Positions 44,436-55,128 of a stretch of DNA of 64,000 bases are shown one piece after another; positions within the stretch are counted from its first letter, which is position 1, and every line of letters begins with the position of its first letter. The translations under genes and the position numbers were made by a program. Origin of the DNA: Icerya purchasi (Eukaryota; Arthropoda; Insecta; Hemiptera; Monophlebidae); contig CM077115.1 in the NCBI GenBank assembly GCA_039619475.1, positions 494,967,352-495,031,351 on the forward strand, in the 5' to 3' direction. The notes under the pieces were generated by a model, which searched no databases, was not told where the DNA came from, and saw nothing but the letters and a program-made list of their open reading frames with translations.

Positions 44436-44804
44436 TGCTATACTTTATGAGATGAGTATGTTACAGAATTCAATTATCAACTAACAATATTGTTATACAA
44501 ACATAATTTATAAAATGATATAAATTTCACAAATGTCACTAAAGGTACATGTTTTTCTTTTTGGGACATTCTACACAAAATTACTCAACAACACTACACT
44601 TTAAATAATTTTTAACAAAAATTATAATTTTTGTATATTATTTACTATTTTTTATTACTTAAATTATACTTCACATTATATAAGTTATACAAATTTCAAT
44701 ATATCAAGCTAGGGTGGATTTGCTGGAAATGTAACATCGGCCTAAACAGTTGATGGAATAAAAGTGAATTTGTCATATTTTCTAGTTTTGAGGGGGCTTG
44801 TTTC
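44436..44804. other. Centre-proximal DNA of element II (left arm)
   Basis: Non-coding; homologous in part to the centre-proximal DNA of element I. Mirrored at 44839-45207. Confidence 0.6.
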
Positions 44805-44838
44805 TGTATTATTGAAGATGGATCATATGGTGGTATTT
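44805..44838. other. Centre (loop) of palindrome II
   Basis: A 34-nt non-mirrored spacer between GGGGGCTTGTTTC (left) and GAAACAAGCCCCC (right). Confidence 0.9.
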
Positions 44839-45212
44839 GAAACAAGCCCCCTCAAAACTAGAAAATATGACAAATTCACTTTTATTCCATCAACTGTTTA
44901 GGCCGATGTTACATTTCCAGCAAATCCACCCTAGCTTGATATATTGAAATTTGTATAACTTATATAATGTGAAGTATAATTTAAGTAATAAAAAATAGTA
45001 AATAATATAAAAAAATTATAATTTTTGTTAAAAATTATTTAAAGTGTAGTGTTGTTGAGTAATTTTGTGTAGAATGTCCCAAAAAGAAAAACATGTACCT
45101 TTAGTGACATTTGTGAAATTTATATCATTTTATAAATTATGTTTGTATAACAATATTGTTAGTTGATAATTGAATTCTGTAACATACTCATCTCATAAAG
45201 TATAGCATGTCA

Positions 45213-45486
45213 TATGTAGATATATATTAGTACATGTCGAAATATATGTATATATGTAGATATATATATGTGTATATGTTGATATATATGTATATATGTA
45301 GATATATATGTGTATTGTTGATATATATGTATATATGTAGATATATATATGTATATATGTAGATATATATATGTAGATATGTAGATATGTATGTATATAT
45401 GTAGATATATATGTATATATGTAGATATGTATGTATATATGTAGATATATATGTATATATGTAGATATATATATATGTATATATGT

Positions 45487-45528
<42 letters not shown>

Positions 45529-45692
45529 GTAGATATATATATGTATATATGTAGATATGTATGTATATATGTAGATATATATGTATATATGTAGATATAT
45601 ATGTATATATGTAGATATGTATGTATATATGTAGATATATATGTATATATGTAGATATATATGTAGATATATATGTAGATATATATGTGTGT
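45213..45692. repeat. ATATAC/ATCTAC microsatellite (right arm)
   Basis: Mirror of 43961-44435, with internal rearrangement and 10 bp net gain. Confidence 0.95.
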
Positions 45693-46039
45693 GAATCACA
45701 CTGCTCTAGATTTTGTAATATCATTGGTAAAAGTTTAGGTGTTATCACATATTTTGAGATATTAGTATATTGAAAAATAAATAATATGATTCTTAAATTA
45801 CATTAAGATTTCTTACCCCATTTTTGGTGTTTATATTTATTTATAAAGAATTTGTTTCATAAATAGTGTATTTAGGGAACAGATTGAAATACAGTATATT
45901 TCTTTAAGCCTTGAAAAACATTCTATAAATTATTGATGATGAATATGCATTAACTCTCTATGATCAAAATAGATTGTGAAATGTATACATAGAGAAGTTG
46001 TACATGTGTGTTTTGACGAATTTTTAATTATCTGTAATA
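45693..46039. other. Leader region of the DUF8207-like gene (right arm)
   Basis: AT-rich and non-coding; presumably carries its promoter. ATGTATACATAGAGAAGTTG before the gene parallels ATGTATGTATAAAGGAAGAT before the element I pseudogene. Mirrored at 43614-43960. Confidence 0.5.
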
Positions 46040-47017
46040 ATGATGTCAATGAGTAAAGTGATGGTTAATGTTGGTAATAATGGAATAAATAAAGAAGCAA
46101 TTCTTAAAAGTGAACTGGAAAGGATACGCAGCGATATAATGAAAAAATATAATGCATTACAGACCTGGAAATCTATTACAAATATGTCATCTATCATGCT
46201 TGAACCTGTTACAAAACAGTTATTGGATATTCGGGAAACATTACAAATACCTAAAAGAATGAAAAATGATTCTGATGGAATAAGTGATGATACATCAATG
46301 GTGAAACGTCACAAACTTTATAATGACAGCTGGAAACGTGATTATGAGACTGATATTGAAAATGAAGAAGAATATGAAAATCGCGATAATAAGTCTGGAT
46401 ATAAGGCTATTAACATATATGAAACGGCTCCATTTCAAATAGATGGTGGTGAACCTGTACCAAATGATCCTGTGTATGGAATACAATATAATGCTAACAC
46501 TCATGAGTATATGATGGGTTCAACACCAATTTCGTGGAATCGAAAATGTGGTGAAATTTATTTAGGAAAAGGAAGAACACTATCTAAATTTCCTTACACA
46601 CAAGGACTGATTCATTTACTGATGGAAACAAATGTTGATGAGAATAAATATACAAATAATGATTTAGCTTTATATAAACAAATACTGGAATTTACCGGAG
46701 CTCACGTACGTGTTACTGGTGTATTAAAGGGTACTCCGCTTCCTAAATACAGAAAAATAATACGTCCTCTGTTTCAATCCATCATAAAAAATGTAAAAGT
46801 TTATCCAGGTAAAACGAAAAAGAAACGTGCATATAGAACTGTTCGCAAAGTAAATCTTGAAGACTCTCATTTCAATTATTCTGACGATCCTAATGAATTG
46901 GTTGAACGATTATTGGTACTACACAAATCTAAACAATCAGGAAATAATGGTTTAGATACTGAAATTCGGATGATTGAAGAAAAGTTGGCTGAAGAAGGAT
47001 ATATTCAGTTAAATTAG
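46040..47017 (+). CDS. DUF8207-like protein, 325 aa (right arm)
   Basis: Intact single-exon ORF; the first of two close ATGs was chosen. Residues 15-70 are predicted by eye to be helical/coiled coil, and 75-120 are charged and disordered. The core (about 142-215) carries NDPVYGIQY (142-150), the STPISW segment, GEIYLGKG (171-178), YTQGLIHLL (186-194), YTNNDLALYKQIL (204-216) and G-A-H (220-222). This order (DPxYGI, xIxLGxK, TxGLxxLL, YTxxDLxxYxxIL, xAH) is what I know as the DUF8207 domain of many insect and other invertebrate mobile-element-type proteins. A Lys/Arg-rich stretch follows (about 247-262), then SDDPNELVERLLVLHKS and a helical EIRMIEEKLAEEGYI tail, also typical of that family. 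AATAAA at 47132-47137. Function unknown; the basic tract suggests DNA contact (inference). Confidence 0.88.
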   Translation: MMSMSKVMVNVGNNGINKEAILKSELERIRSDIMKKYNALQTWKSITNMSSIMLEPVTKQLLDIRETLQIPKRMKNDSDGISDDTSMVKRHKLYNDSWKRDYETDIENEEEYENRDNKSGYKAINIYETAPFQIDGGEPVPNDPVYGIQYNANTHEYMMGSTPISWNRKCGEIYLGKGRTLSKFPYTQGLIHLLMETNVDENKYTNNDLALYKQILEFTGAHVRVTGVLKGTPLPKYRKIIRPLFQSIIKNVKVYPGKTKKKRAYRTVRKVNLEDSHFNYSDDPNELVERLLVLHKSKQSGNNGLDTEIRMIEEKLAEEGYIQLN

Positions 47018-47621
47018 ACGTTTTATGGTATAAAATATTAATAGCTGATAATGATATATTAGAATTTAACATTGAAGCAATGAAGCAATGATTATTTTTA
47101 TTGATTATGATGAATGTCATAAAAATTATTGAATAAATTGTAAACAATATTGAATTAAATCTTTTGTTATTATCTATGACCATATCAAATTATAAAATAT
47201 TTGTAGTTAAAAGGATGGATATTCGACACATTTAGACATATAATGTATGAGATAAATGAAAAACTGACGAAGATGATGAAAATTGAGTAAAATTGTGTGA
47301 AAGACACTAAAACGCAAGAAAATTCTGAGAAAAAGCATCAATTGGTGAAAAAAATAGCGCAAAAAGACCCTAAAACATAAGAACATGTTAAGAAATAATG
47401 TAAAACTGATTAAAATTAGTTAGAAATGATGTAAAATGTTGTAATAGTGTTGAAATATAAGAAAATTGTAAAAGAAAAAAACGTTTACTACATGTCTGTG
47501 CAACGGCGAGTAAAGACATGACAATAGACGACGATGTGTTGATTGTCAAAACGATTATAGGAGTCCCTTGCCCCCTCTAGCTTAAAAGGAGTGATTACAG
47601 AGATGTTTAAAGATTTCCTTA

Positions 47622-47840
47622 GTGTACTGGGGTAGGTCTGTAAATGTGTTGAGAAAACATCCAGTAATCGTCTCGAACCTTATGGATGCTCTTATTAAAC
47701 GATGGTATAATAGACTGATGAAGATATTGAGCGGGCGAGCGAAATACAAAGTCCATGTCAATTCATTAAATCAAACGTTCAAAGATGTGAATATTAAATC
47801 CAATAATCAAATGGAGATCGTGATTGTAGACCTACAATAA
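47622..47840 (+). pseudogene. ORF remnant, up to 72 codons (right arm)
   Basis: Open frame whose first Met-like codon is GTG, so it lacks a good start. The only nearby ATG upstream (47603) is in another frame and stops after ten codons at a TAG; a shift there would join both. The first in-frame ATG is well inside (about codon 21). The protein has non-repetitive composition (RKHPVIVSNLMDALIKRWYN is its most protein-like stretch), unlike the surrounding AT-rich noise. It could be a decayed gene or the last exon of a spliced one. No family recognised. Confidence 0.35.
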
Positions 47841-48219
47841 TCAACAAGCCATAGATGTGTACAGATGAAGTGTAAGGTTTGAAAACATAAATATGTACTG
47901 TTATCATTGACGATTAATGAAATAGTAATGAGATGTAAGAAAGAAAAGAAAAAAACTTGTCAAACATGTTGAAAGATCAAGGAAAATTTTGTAAAAAGTA
48001 CTAAAAAACACTGGAAAATGATGTGAAATAGCGAAAAATTGATTAAAACAAACATAAAAGTAGTAAGATGTATGAAAAATGGTGAAAAAATCATTGGGAA
48101 ATTGGTTACAATTAGTCAAAAGTGAGGAAAACGTTTACCTCTCCCTCTATAATCACAAATACTAATCATCGTCATCAACCTCCATTTCAAAAATAATAGT
48201 AAGAGGGAGATTAAAAAAA

Positions 48220-48300
48220 AATGTAAAAATAAAACATCTTAAAACGATGCAAGATATATAAATTTCCTTCAAATTTTATATTTCAAATAATAAGACTCAT
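48220..48300. other. Conserved non-coding block (right arm of II)
   Basis: Mirror of 41353-41433. Confidence 0.6.
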
Positions 48301-48552
48301 ACATTTACAACAGCCCTATAACATTCTATTCAAGTGATAGGGTTTTAGAAATAAAATGTATGAATAAAGCATGGTATGAAAATTTCCTTCGCATTTGAAA
48401 TCGATGAATGAGTGAAAGAGTCAATCGAGTGATATATACATTCTTGGTAATGTATTAAATATAGAGAAATAATTATCTCATTTATTTTGAGTGTGTAAAA
48501 AAATCCTCGCTATTCCATGCTTTTTTGGAGAAAAAAAAAGGATGCCTTCAAT

Positions 48553-50233
48553 CATCAGTTTAGCAAAGAATAGATTGCTCCGCTAAAAGTTGTGTGTCTC
48601 CGCATCTAAATGAATGATAAAAGGTTATGAAGTCCGTTCGGTATGAGCTTACAAAAGTATATGATAAAGTATGCCCACAACACCTCTGAACAATAATTAT
48701 ATGTGTGGGAATTGCTTGTATTCTTTTACATGGTCTTGCATCAGATATGATTAAAACAATTATAAATAAGTGAAATATAAAAATAGTACGTGGGCTGGAG
48801 TTAATTTTGAAAATATATAATGAGATTTCTCGGAAACATACATACAATTGAGTAAAAAAAAGGGGTGATGTAATAATTTTGCTAGCATGAACGTATATTT
48901 AGAATAATTTCGTATTATAGTATTAAATTTTAAAGATCGCTAGCACTAGGAAAAAAGGATTGATTGCATTGCTATAAGTAAAATGAGCGAAACGATTTTG
49001 TAGGGTCTTGCAATAATGATAATATAGAAAAAAAATGATGTATGATCGGATTTGATAGTGAAAAAATAGTCCACTTCGACTAATTTTAAAACATGTTGCA
49101 GGATTTTTATATTTAGACTAATTTCATGTTATATTATTAGACTTTGAAGATAGATAGTATGAAGGAAAAGGAGTGATTGCTTCGGTATAAGTGAAACGAT
49201 CGAAGTGATTTCGTAGGTTAATGATTATATAGAAAAAATTACAGGAGCGACCGTAATTTATAGTGAAAAATAGTATGTTTGGGCTAATTTTAAAAATTCA
49301 TGATAGTTTAATGGAGACGTACAGTGAATGCATTTATAGATGTGATGAATTCAATATCTTTGTCATGTATGAAAAATAAAAAATTAAAAAATACTACTAT
49401 AATTTCATGATGTTAAAAAATAATTAAAGAAAAAATGATTTCATGATGTAATTATAAGGAGTGTATTCGTCATGCATCTAGTCAACAAGACGTTTTCTAT
49501 AGATTATGACAGTTGCAAATTGAAGAAAAATTTAAACGATAAAAAAATAATATGTATGATATACTAAAAAATTAATTGTTTGATGGGAGATGCAATGTGA
49601 GTTTTTTTTTTATATTGGGATAGTATACTTGGATTTATTTATAATACTTATTTTGAAAATTTTGAAACAGATGAGTATACAGGTACAATGTGAAGGTCAA
49701 ATGTTTGATATGAATAATATCCAGAATTCTTACGGAAACAAATAAAATAATAACAAAAAAAATATATATATTATGTACGATCGGGAAATGAGATAATGAT
49801 CTGTAATGAGATTATTAATTTTGGAAATGATAAAATATATTTAAGCTGATTTTAAAGTAATTAGGCATGATTTAAATTTTGGAAATAGATTACATAGTAT
49901 GAACGGAGCGAAGAGCCATTTTCTACGATTTTCCTGAAAAAAACTATATTATGATCAGAATAGAGACAATGAACGTATAGATATATTAGTGGTAATGAAG
50001 CGGGAAGTGTCTGCGGCGTACATTTGTGTGCACGATATATATTAAAAAAGATTTGAAAAACTTTTAGCGTAACGAAAGAATAAAAATATACTTGGGATAA
50101 TTTTATAACACAGGAAAAAATATTATATTCGATATGGAACTTAGTGTTGGCAACGTTAGTATTGCGTGTTCAGAGGTCTTTACAGTGGAGCGCGATCGAG
50201 AACGGCAACGACCATAAGTATTCTAACAACAAA
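48553..50233. repeat. Second degenerate repeat array of element II (right arm)
   Basis: Mirror of 39420-41100. Confidence 0.5.
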
Positions 50234-50684
50234 ATACTATGAATGAAAAAAAGAAGTTTTTTTTTAGACTGCCTTTATTTTTTTGTTTTCGATACGTCTC
50301 TTGTTCGGGGGGTGGCTAGAGACGATTTCGACGTTTTTTTTTTTACAATCAAGTTGTTGTTCTGGAGATTATCTCCCTTTATCGCACACACATACATGCA
50401 TGCAGTCTCTCGCTCGCACGTTGCAACCCTGATCTGCTCGTGCTAGCGCGTTTTTTCTTCGAACATTCTATGTCTCGTAAACTACCAGGTTTCTTCTACC
50501 TGTCTCTTTCTATACATTTAACATCAATGAATCTTAGAATGATTTCGTATATATCGCGAAAAAGTATTTACAAAATATAAAATATTAAACCATATATGTA
50601 TTTTTTTTTTTTTAATGCGATTACGAAAGATTTTAAAAATTTTTGAGAGAACCATCAGAGTCCGAGGTTGTATCCTACAAACAG

Positions 50685-50849
50685 ATGAAATCTCTCACAG
50701 CTGCGGAAATATGTGATGTATGTGAAAAAGTTGAACAGTTAGATTCGTGTGTTACAGAAAGAAAAAAGATGGAATATTACAGGCAAAAATATAATTTTTT
50801 AATCTATAAAGATATGAACAAATTAAGCAAGATTATATTCGAAAATTAA
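50685..50849 (+). CDS. Small ORF, 54 aa, coiled-coil-like (right arm)
   Basis: ATG-initiated frame of 54 codons. Composition is protein-like: SLTAAEICDVCEKVEQLDS followed by a Lys/Tyr/Glu-rich amphipathic helix. The same frame stays open upstream to 50643 without an ATG, behind a pyrimidine run and AG dinucleotides. It could therefore be the terminal exon of a spliced gene. There is no counterpart in element I that I can see. No family recognised; it may be a chance frame. Confidence 0.35.
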   Translation: MKSLTAAEICDVCEKVEQLDSCVTERKKMEYYRQKYNFLIYKDMNKLSKIIFEN

Positions 50850-51166
50850 ACAATAATTATATACATTTTACACAACTGGTTCAGATTTTTGAAAAAAGTT
50901 CATCATTACCAGTACTTCAAGTTAAGAGGGGAAGACAGAGGTAGATAGAGAAATAAATTAAATAAACGTAAATCGAAAAAGATCGGAAAAAGACGAAAAA
51001 TATGTAGGAAAAAAATATATACAATAGAATGAACGAACGAACGGATATCGAGGGAAAAGGAAAAAATATATACAATAGGAGAATGAATGTATCGAGGGAA
51101 AAATATATACAAATATATACATATAAATATTTACAAAATTATTAAAACGAATGAATTAATGAATTT

Positions 51167-52162
51167 TTAATCCGCGCGAATTGTACGTTGACAATCGATA
51201 CAATCTTTTACTTTCATACAATTTCGAGTACTATGTCGTAATGTATCGTCATCGAAATAATATTCTTCATCATTCTCATGTTCAAAACATGGTAGAAGTG
51301 ATTTTATCGTATCATCCTGTTTTAATCTATCTGGTAAAAATATATAAATGTCTCCAACACAACTCGGAAATAATGTAATTATCATTTCTTTGGTGACTGT
51401 AATGAACAACTGACTTAAATCATTTATATTGAGATTATTCATAAGCTTCAGCGGATGGATAACATGATCATACCAGGTCTTCATCACCATAACGTTTTTC
51501 ACTGCACAATGAAAACTATCATTTTCATTATGGTGTTTACAAGTTACCAAATTGCTTATACCAAAATACTCTTCATGTAGAACCTCAATACTAGGCATTC
51601 GAAAGACATGATCCATATTAACGATTTCGTAGTCTAAGTCACGCAACAATTCGTTAAGTTCCATTAATGTAAGTTTAGCATATACTGTTAAAATATATAC
51701 GCGAGCCCTCGGTTTTTGGGACAATATCGTGAATATATCGCGTGCCATGAATATTTCTTCCCGACAGGGAAATAATGAAGGGTTTTTCAAGTAATAACTC
51801 ACTGAAGAACATTGTAAATGCGGCATTTTTGATGCATGCCATGCTCTGCTTGGTTTATACAGCGTATGCAAACACTTCCCGCCAGACATATCAATCATTG
51901 CTAGTTCGGTTACTCGGAAACTATAATTACAATCTATATGGATGCTGATATCTACAAAATATTCCGCTACATCCACTTGTTCTGATAATAATACGGGATC
52001 AACGATTTTACATACAAAAGATGTTGATTCTTCTGATGTATAACCATCATCACATTGTGGTGTTGGAGGTGAAGAAGACGAATGCGAGCCGCTATCACTC
52101 GAAAATGAATTCTGAATAAATTCAGCGGTTTTAATATCAATCGGATCGGCATTGTTATTCAT
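51167..52162 (-). CDS. Degenerate DEDDh exonuclease-like protein, 331 aa (right arm)
   Basis: Mirror copy of 37491-38486 with an identical protein; domain description given there. Confidence 0.85.
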   Translation of the reverse strand: MNNNADPIDIKTAEFIQNSFSSDSGSHSSSSPPTPQCDDGYTSEESTSFVCKIVDPVLLSEQVDVAEYFVDISIHIDCNYSFRVTELAMIDMSGGKCLHTLYKPSRAWHASKMPHLQCSSVSYYLKNPSLFPCREEIFMARDIFTILSQKPRARVYILTVYAKLTLMELNELLRDLDYEIVNMDHVFRMPSIEVLHEEYFGISNLVTCKHHNENDSFHCAVKNVMVMKTWYDHVIHPLKLMNNLNINDLSQLFITVTKEMIITLFPSCVGDIYIFLPDRLKQDDTIKSLLPCFEHENDEEYYFDDDTLRHSTRNCMKVKDCIDCQRTIRAD

Positions 52163-52330
52163 GTTTGAATAATATTTTTAACTTTTTACTAAAAACGTAG
52201 AAAATTATTACTTCTAAAGTTAAGGCAAATCTTTAATAACGCGTGAAGAACACAGATTCTACAAAATGCACACGTTTGACATAACACTAATACTGACTGC
52301 ACGATCAGATCCGTTCGACAATCTAGCTCG

Positions 52331-52383
52331 ATGCTTGCCTTTGAAAAGGGAGGGCTGCACCAGAAAACAGAAAACCCACATTC
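52331..52383 (-). promoter_or_regulatory. Conserved upstream block of the 331-aa gene (right arm)
   Basis: Mirror of 37270-37322. Confidence 0.55.
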
Positions 52384-52572
52384 CTTTGGTGAAAGTTGGT
52401 TGTAGGTGTGCACGGTCGAAGTTTGCAGATGATCTTTTGGATATATGTGTTTGTGTGTATGTGTGTACATGTGAACAGGTTTCGACGAAAGATATGAAGG
52501 GGAAGATCCCAGCAGACATAATATTGATTGTCACACGAAAGAATTCAAGGTCATGACAACATGCATGTAAGG

Positions 52573-54773
52573 ATATGAGCAGCGCATTTTTTCGTTACGA
52601 CTGTGTGCAGACATAATAGAGAGGGGAAAAAATATGTATAATACAAAATACTCAGAAAAAAATATTTAGAGATTGAAATAAATAAAAATATTCTTAAACT
52701 AATAGACTCGGAAAAAAATTAATATGAATGGTATGGAAACCAGCTCTAGCATATGTGAACGTGGGAATGGTTGGTTAGGTTTCACTGTAGCTTCGGATGG
52801 ATGTAGTCATGAAAAATAATACGAAAGATTTGTAATTTGTGTAGGATGGATAGGGGAGGGAGAAATTTTGAAACTGTGTTAAATAAAAAAATATACTTGA
52901 ATTAATTTTATTACCCATGTTTGGAAAAAATTTTTGGAGGTGAAAAAATATACTCAGAATAATTCAGTAATACTTAGACATGAAAAATTATTATGAATGA
53001 TGTGAGAACTAACGGTAGCATTTGAGTGCGAGGGAATATGTTGTGTACAATCATATTGATGAAGACTTCGTCGGATTTATTTTTTGAACCGTAGAAAAAA
53101 ATATAAAAAAATTATGGACAGTCGGAAGAAATGATCTGAAGTAAAGAAAATATACTTTGGTTAATTCTATAATAGTTAGATTTGAAAAAAAATTATTATG
53201 ATCGATATGGAAACTAACTGCAGAGGGTGTGTGCACATTCATGGCAGTGAAGGTATCGAGAGATTTATTTTTAGAATCGGAGAAAAAATAAAAATTTATC
53301 AACAGTCGGAAGAAATGATCGGAAGCATAAAAAAAATATAATTGGAATAATTCCATAATATTTGGAATTGAAAAAAGTTATTATGAACGATATGGAGACT
53401 AACGACAACAGATGAGTGTGTTGGAATGGACGGTGGGCATTCATAGCGGTCACATAAAAAATAATTACCTCTCAATATGAAATGACGGAAGCGTCGGGAG
53501 CGTCGATCGGGGGTTTAATGGTCGTAGTAAAAGTAAATAGAATGCTATATATTAGATATTAAAACAGCGGCAGCGGTATGTGCAGGATTGGATGTTAAGC
53601 TACCATAGTGTGTAAGATGATGGAAGGATAAGAAAAAATAAATAATGTATATTATAATCGATTGGAAAAGAGGGTGGAAAGGGTAAAGGAGACTAAGGAT
53701 AGTTTTTGAGTATAGAAATAATTGATTTGTTAATTTGTAAATGTTTTGGATAACCTTGTATGTTTAGCCAACAGAGCAGGGATTGGGTTGTTATGTGAAA
53801 AAAAAAATAATAATTAAAAAAAATACTATAACGCGGTGATGATTGCATGCAATGCTATGATCGGAGAATTTTTCGTCGCGGGTGCGTCTATACTTGTAAA
53901 AATACGAAAGATCCTTAAAAAATTGATCAGTGTATGAATAATAATATATACTTAGGCTTTGAAATATTTTTAAAAATGCGGTATCCGCAAGCAAACAATG
54001 AGTGCGCGGGATCGGCGCGTGCGCTTTCGCGGAGGCTAACGGTATGTTAGATATATGCGCGGGATCGGGACGTGCGCCATGGCATATGGCAGTAAGATCA
54101 GAGAATCGGAAAAATAAAAAACATATTTAGGCTAATTTTGAAATTTCCATACTTAGACTTTGAAATATTAAAAATAATCTCGGTATCGTGAACGTGGGAG
54201 GCATGCGGAGGAACGGCGTGTGCGCTTTTGCAGTGGAGAACGTTATGTTAGATATATGCGCGGGAACAGTGCGTGTGCTTTCGGATTTGTCTGTACGATC
54301 GGGGAATCCGGTAAATAAAAAAATATAGTTAAGTTAATTTTATAAAAAAATTGTGGTATCGTGAATGGAACGCTTGTGTGGATGTGATATCGCGGCGGAG
54401 ATCGGAATATGCGTGGGAACGGCGCGTGCGCTTTCGCGGTGGCGACCGGAGCGTGCGCGGGATCGTAATATACATGTGTGAGGGGCGAACGGGGGTGTTG
54501 GGTTAAATTTTAGCTTTAAATACCATACTTGGGTTACATTTTGGAATTTTCATACTTAAGCCCGGAATTTTGAAAAACCGCGGTAACGCAGTGGGCGGGA
54601 GGGGGGTCGGAGACTTGGGTTACTTTCAGACATTAATTAATATACTTATGTTAATTAATAATCGGATCAGTTTATCGGAAATGTGCAGGGGAACGCACGG
54701 GGGGAATTTTGGGGAAATTGGGGGAAACTTGGGTGAATTTTCGGCGTCGGAATAAAAAATTGGGTTAGTTTTT
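52573..54773. repeat. Element II subterminal degenerate repeat array (right arm)
   Basis: Mirror of 34880-37080. Confidence 0.65.
54688..54733 (+). promoter_or_regulatory. Subterminal G-run cluster (right arm)
   Basis: G runs at 54688-54691, 54699-54704, 54711-54714, 54720-54724 and 54731-54733. Mirror of 34920-34965. Confidence 0.6.
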
Positions 54774-54869
54774 GCCTCCCTGATGAAATACTTACGTTAC
54801 TTTCAGCCCTCTGCACGCGTTTAGGGGTTGTGACGTCAGAGCTGCCAGAACGCAGATTTATTACCTACT

Positions 54870-54875
54870 GCCGGG
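54870..54875. repeat. Target-site duplication of element II, right
   Basis: GCCGGG, identical to 34778-34783. Confidence 0.92.
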
Positions 54876-55128
54876 TTTATTTTTCTTTCTGTTTTTTAAG
54901 AATAATCTTTTCGCAGATTTTTTTTTTTGACCAACTGAAACTGCTCTATACTCTTTACGCTGTCGATATCATTTTTTGGATAGTAGACTAGAATACAGCG
55001 GAATGGTTATTTAGAAAAATAACATGCATAATACATAAAATCATTTAATTAACAATTTAATTATTATTATAAGCCTTCGAGTAAAATAATATGTCGATTT
55101 TTATGTTGTCTATTTAATTAAAGGATTG

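Larger units (their letters stand above)
34784..44804 (+). repeat. Element II left arm (10.0-kb terminal inverted repeat)
   Basis: Mirrors 44839-54869. Differences found: the AT-rich microsatellite is 10 bp shorter in this arm, and one substitution near the centre (44633 against 45010). Mirrored coordinates sum to 89653 outside the microsatellite and 89643 inside it. Confidence 0.95.
34784..54869. mobile_element. Element II: giant palindromic Polinton-like element
   Basis: A 20.1-kb insertion built like element I: two reverse-complementary arms (34784-44804 and 44839-54869), AGTAG/CTACT ends and a 6-bp target-site duplication. Gene content of each arm from outside to centre: 331-aa exonuclease-like protein (inward), small ORFs (outward), intact 325-aa DUF8207-like protein (outward). 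The 331-aa protein is clearly orthologous to the 339-aa protein of element I (about four of five residues identical by eye), so I and II are diverged members of one family. Polymerase, integrase and capsid genes are not visible. Confidence 0.85.
44839..54869 (-). repeat. Element II right arm (10.0-kb terminal inverted repeat)
   Basis: Reverse complement of 34784-44804. Confidence 0.95.

Noticed and set aside
43905..44450. Long Tyr/Ile/Ser/His open frames (also 45193-45748)
   Set aside because: They read through an ATATAC/ATCTAC microsatellite in several frames at once; compositional.
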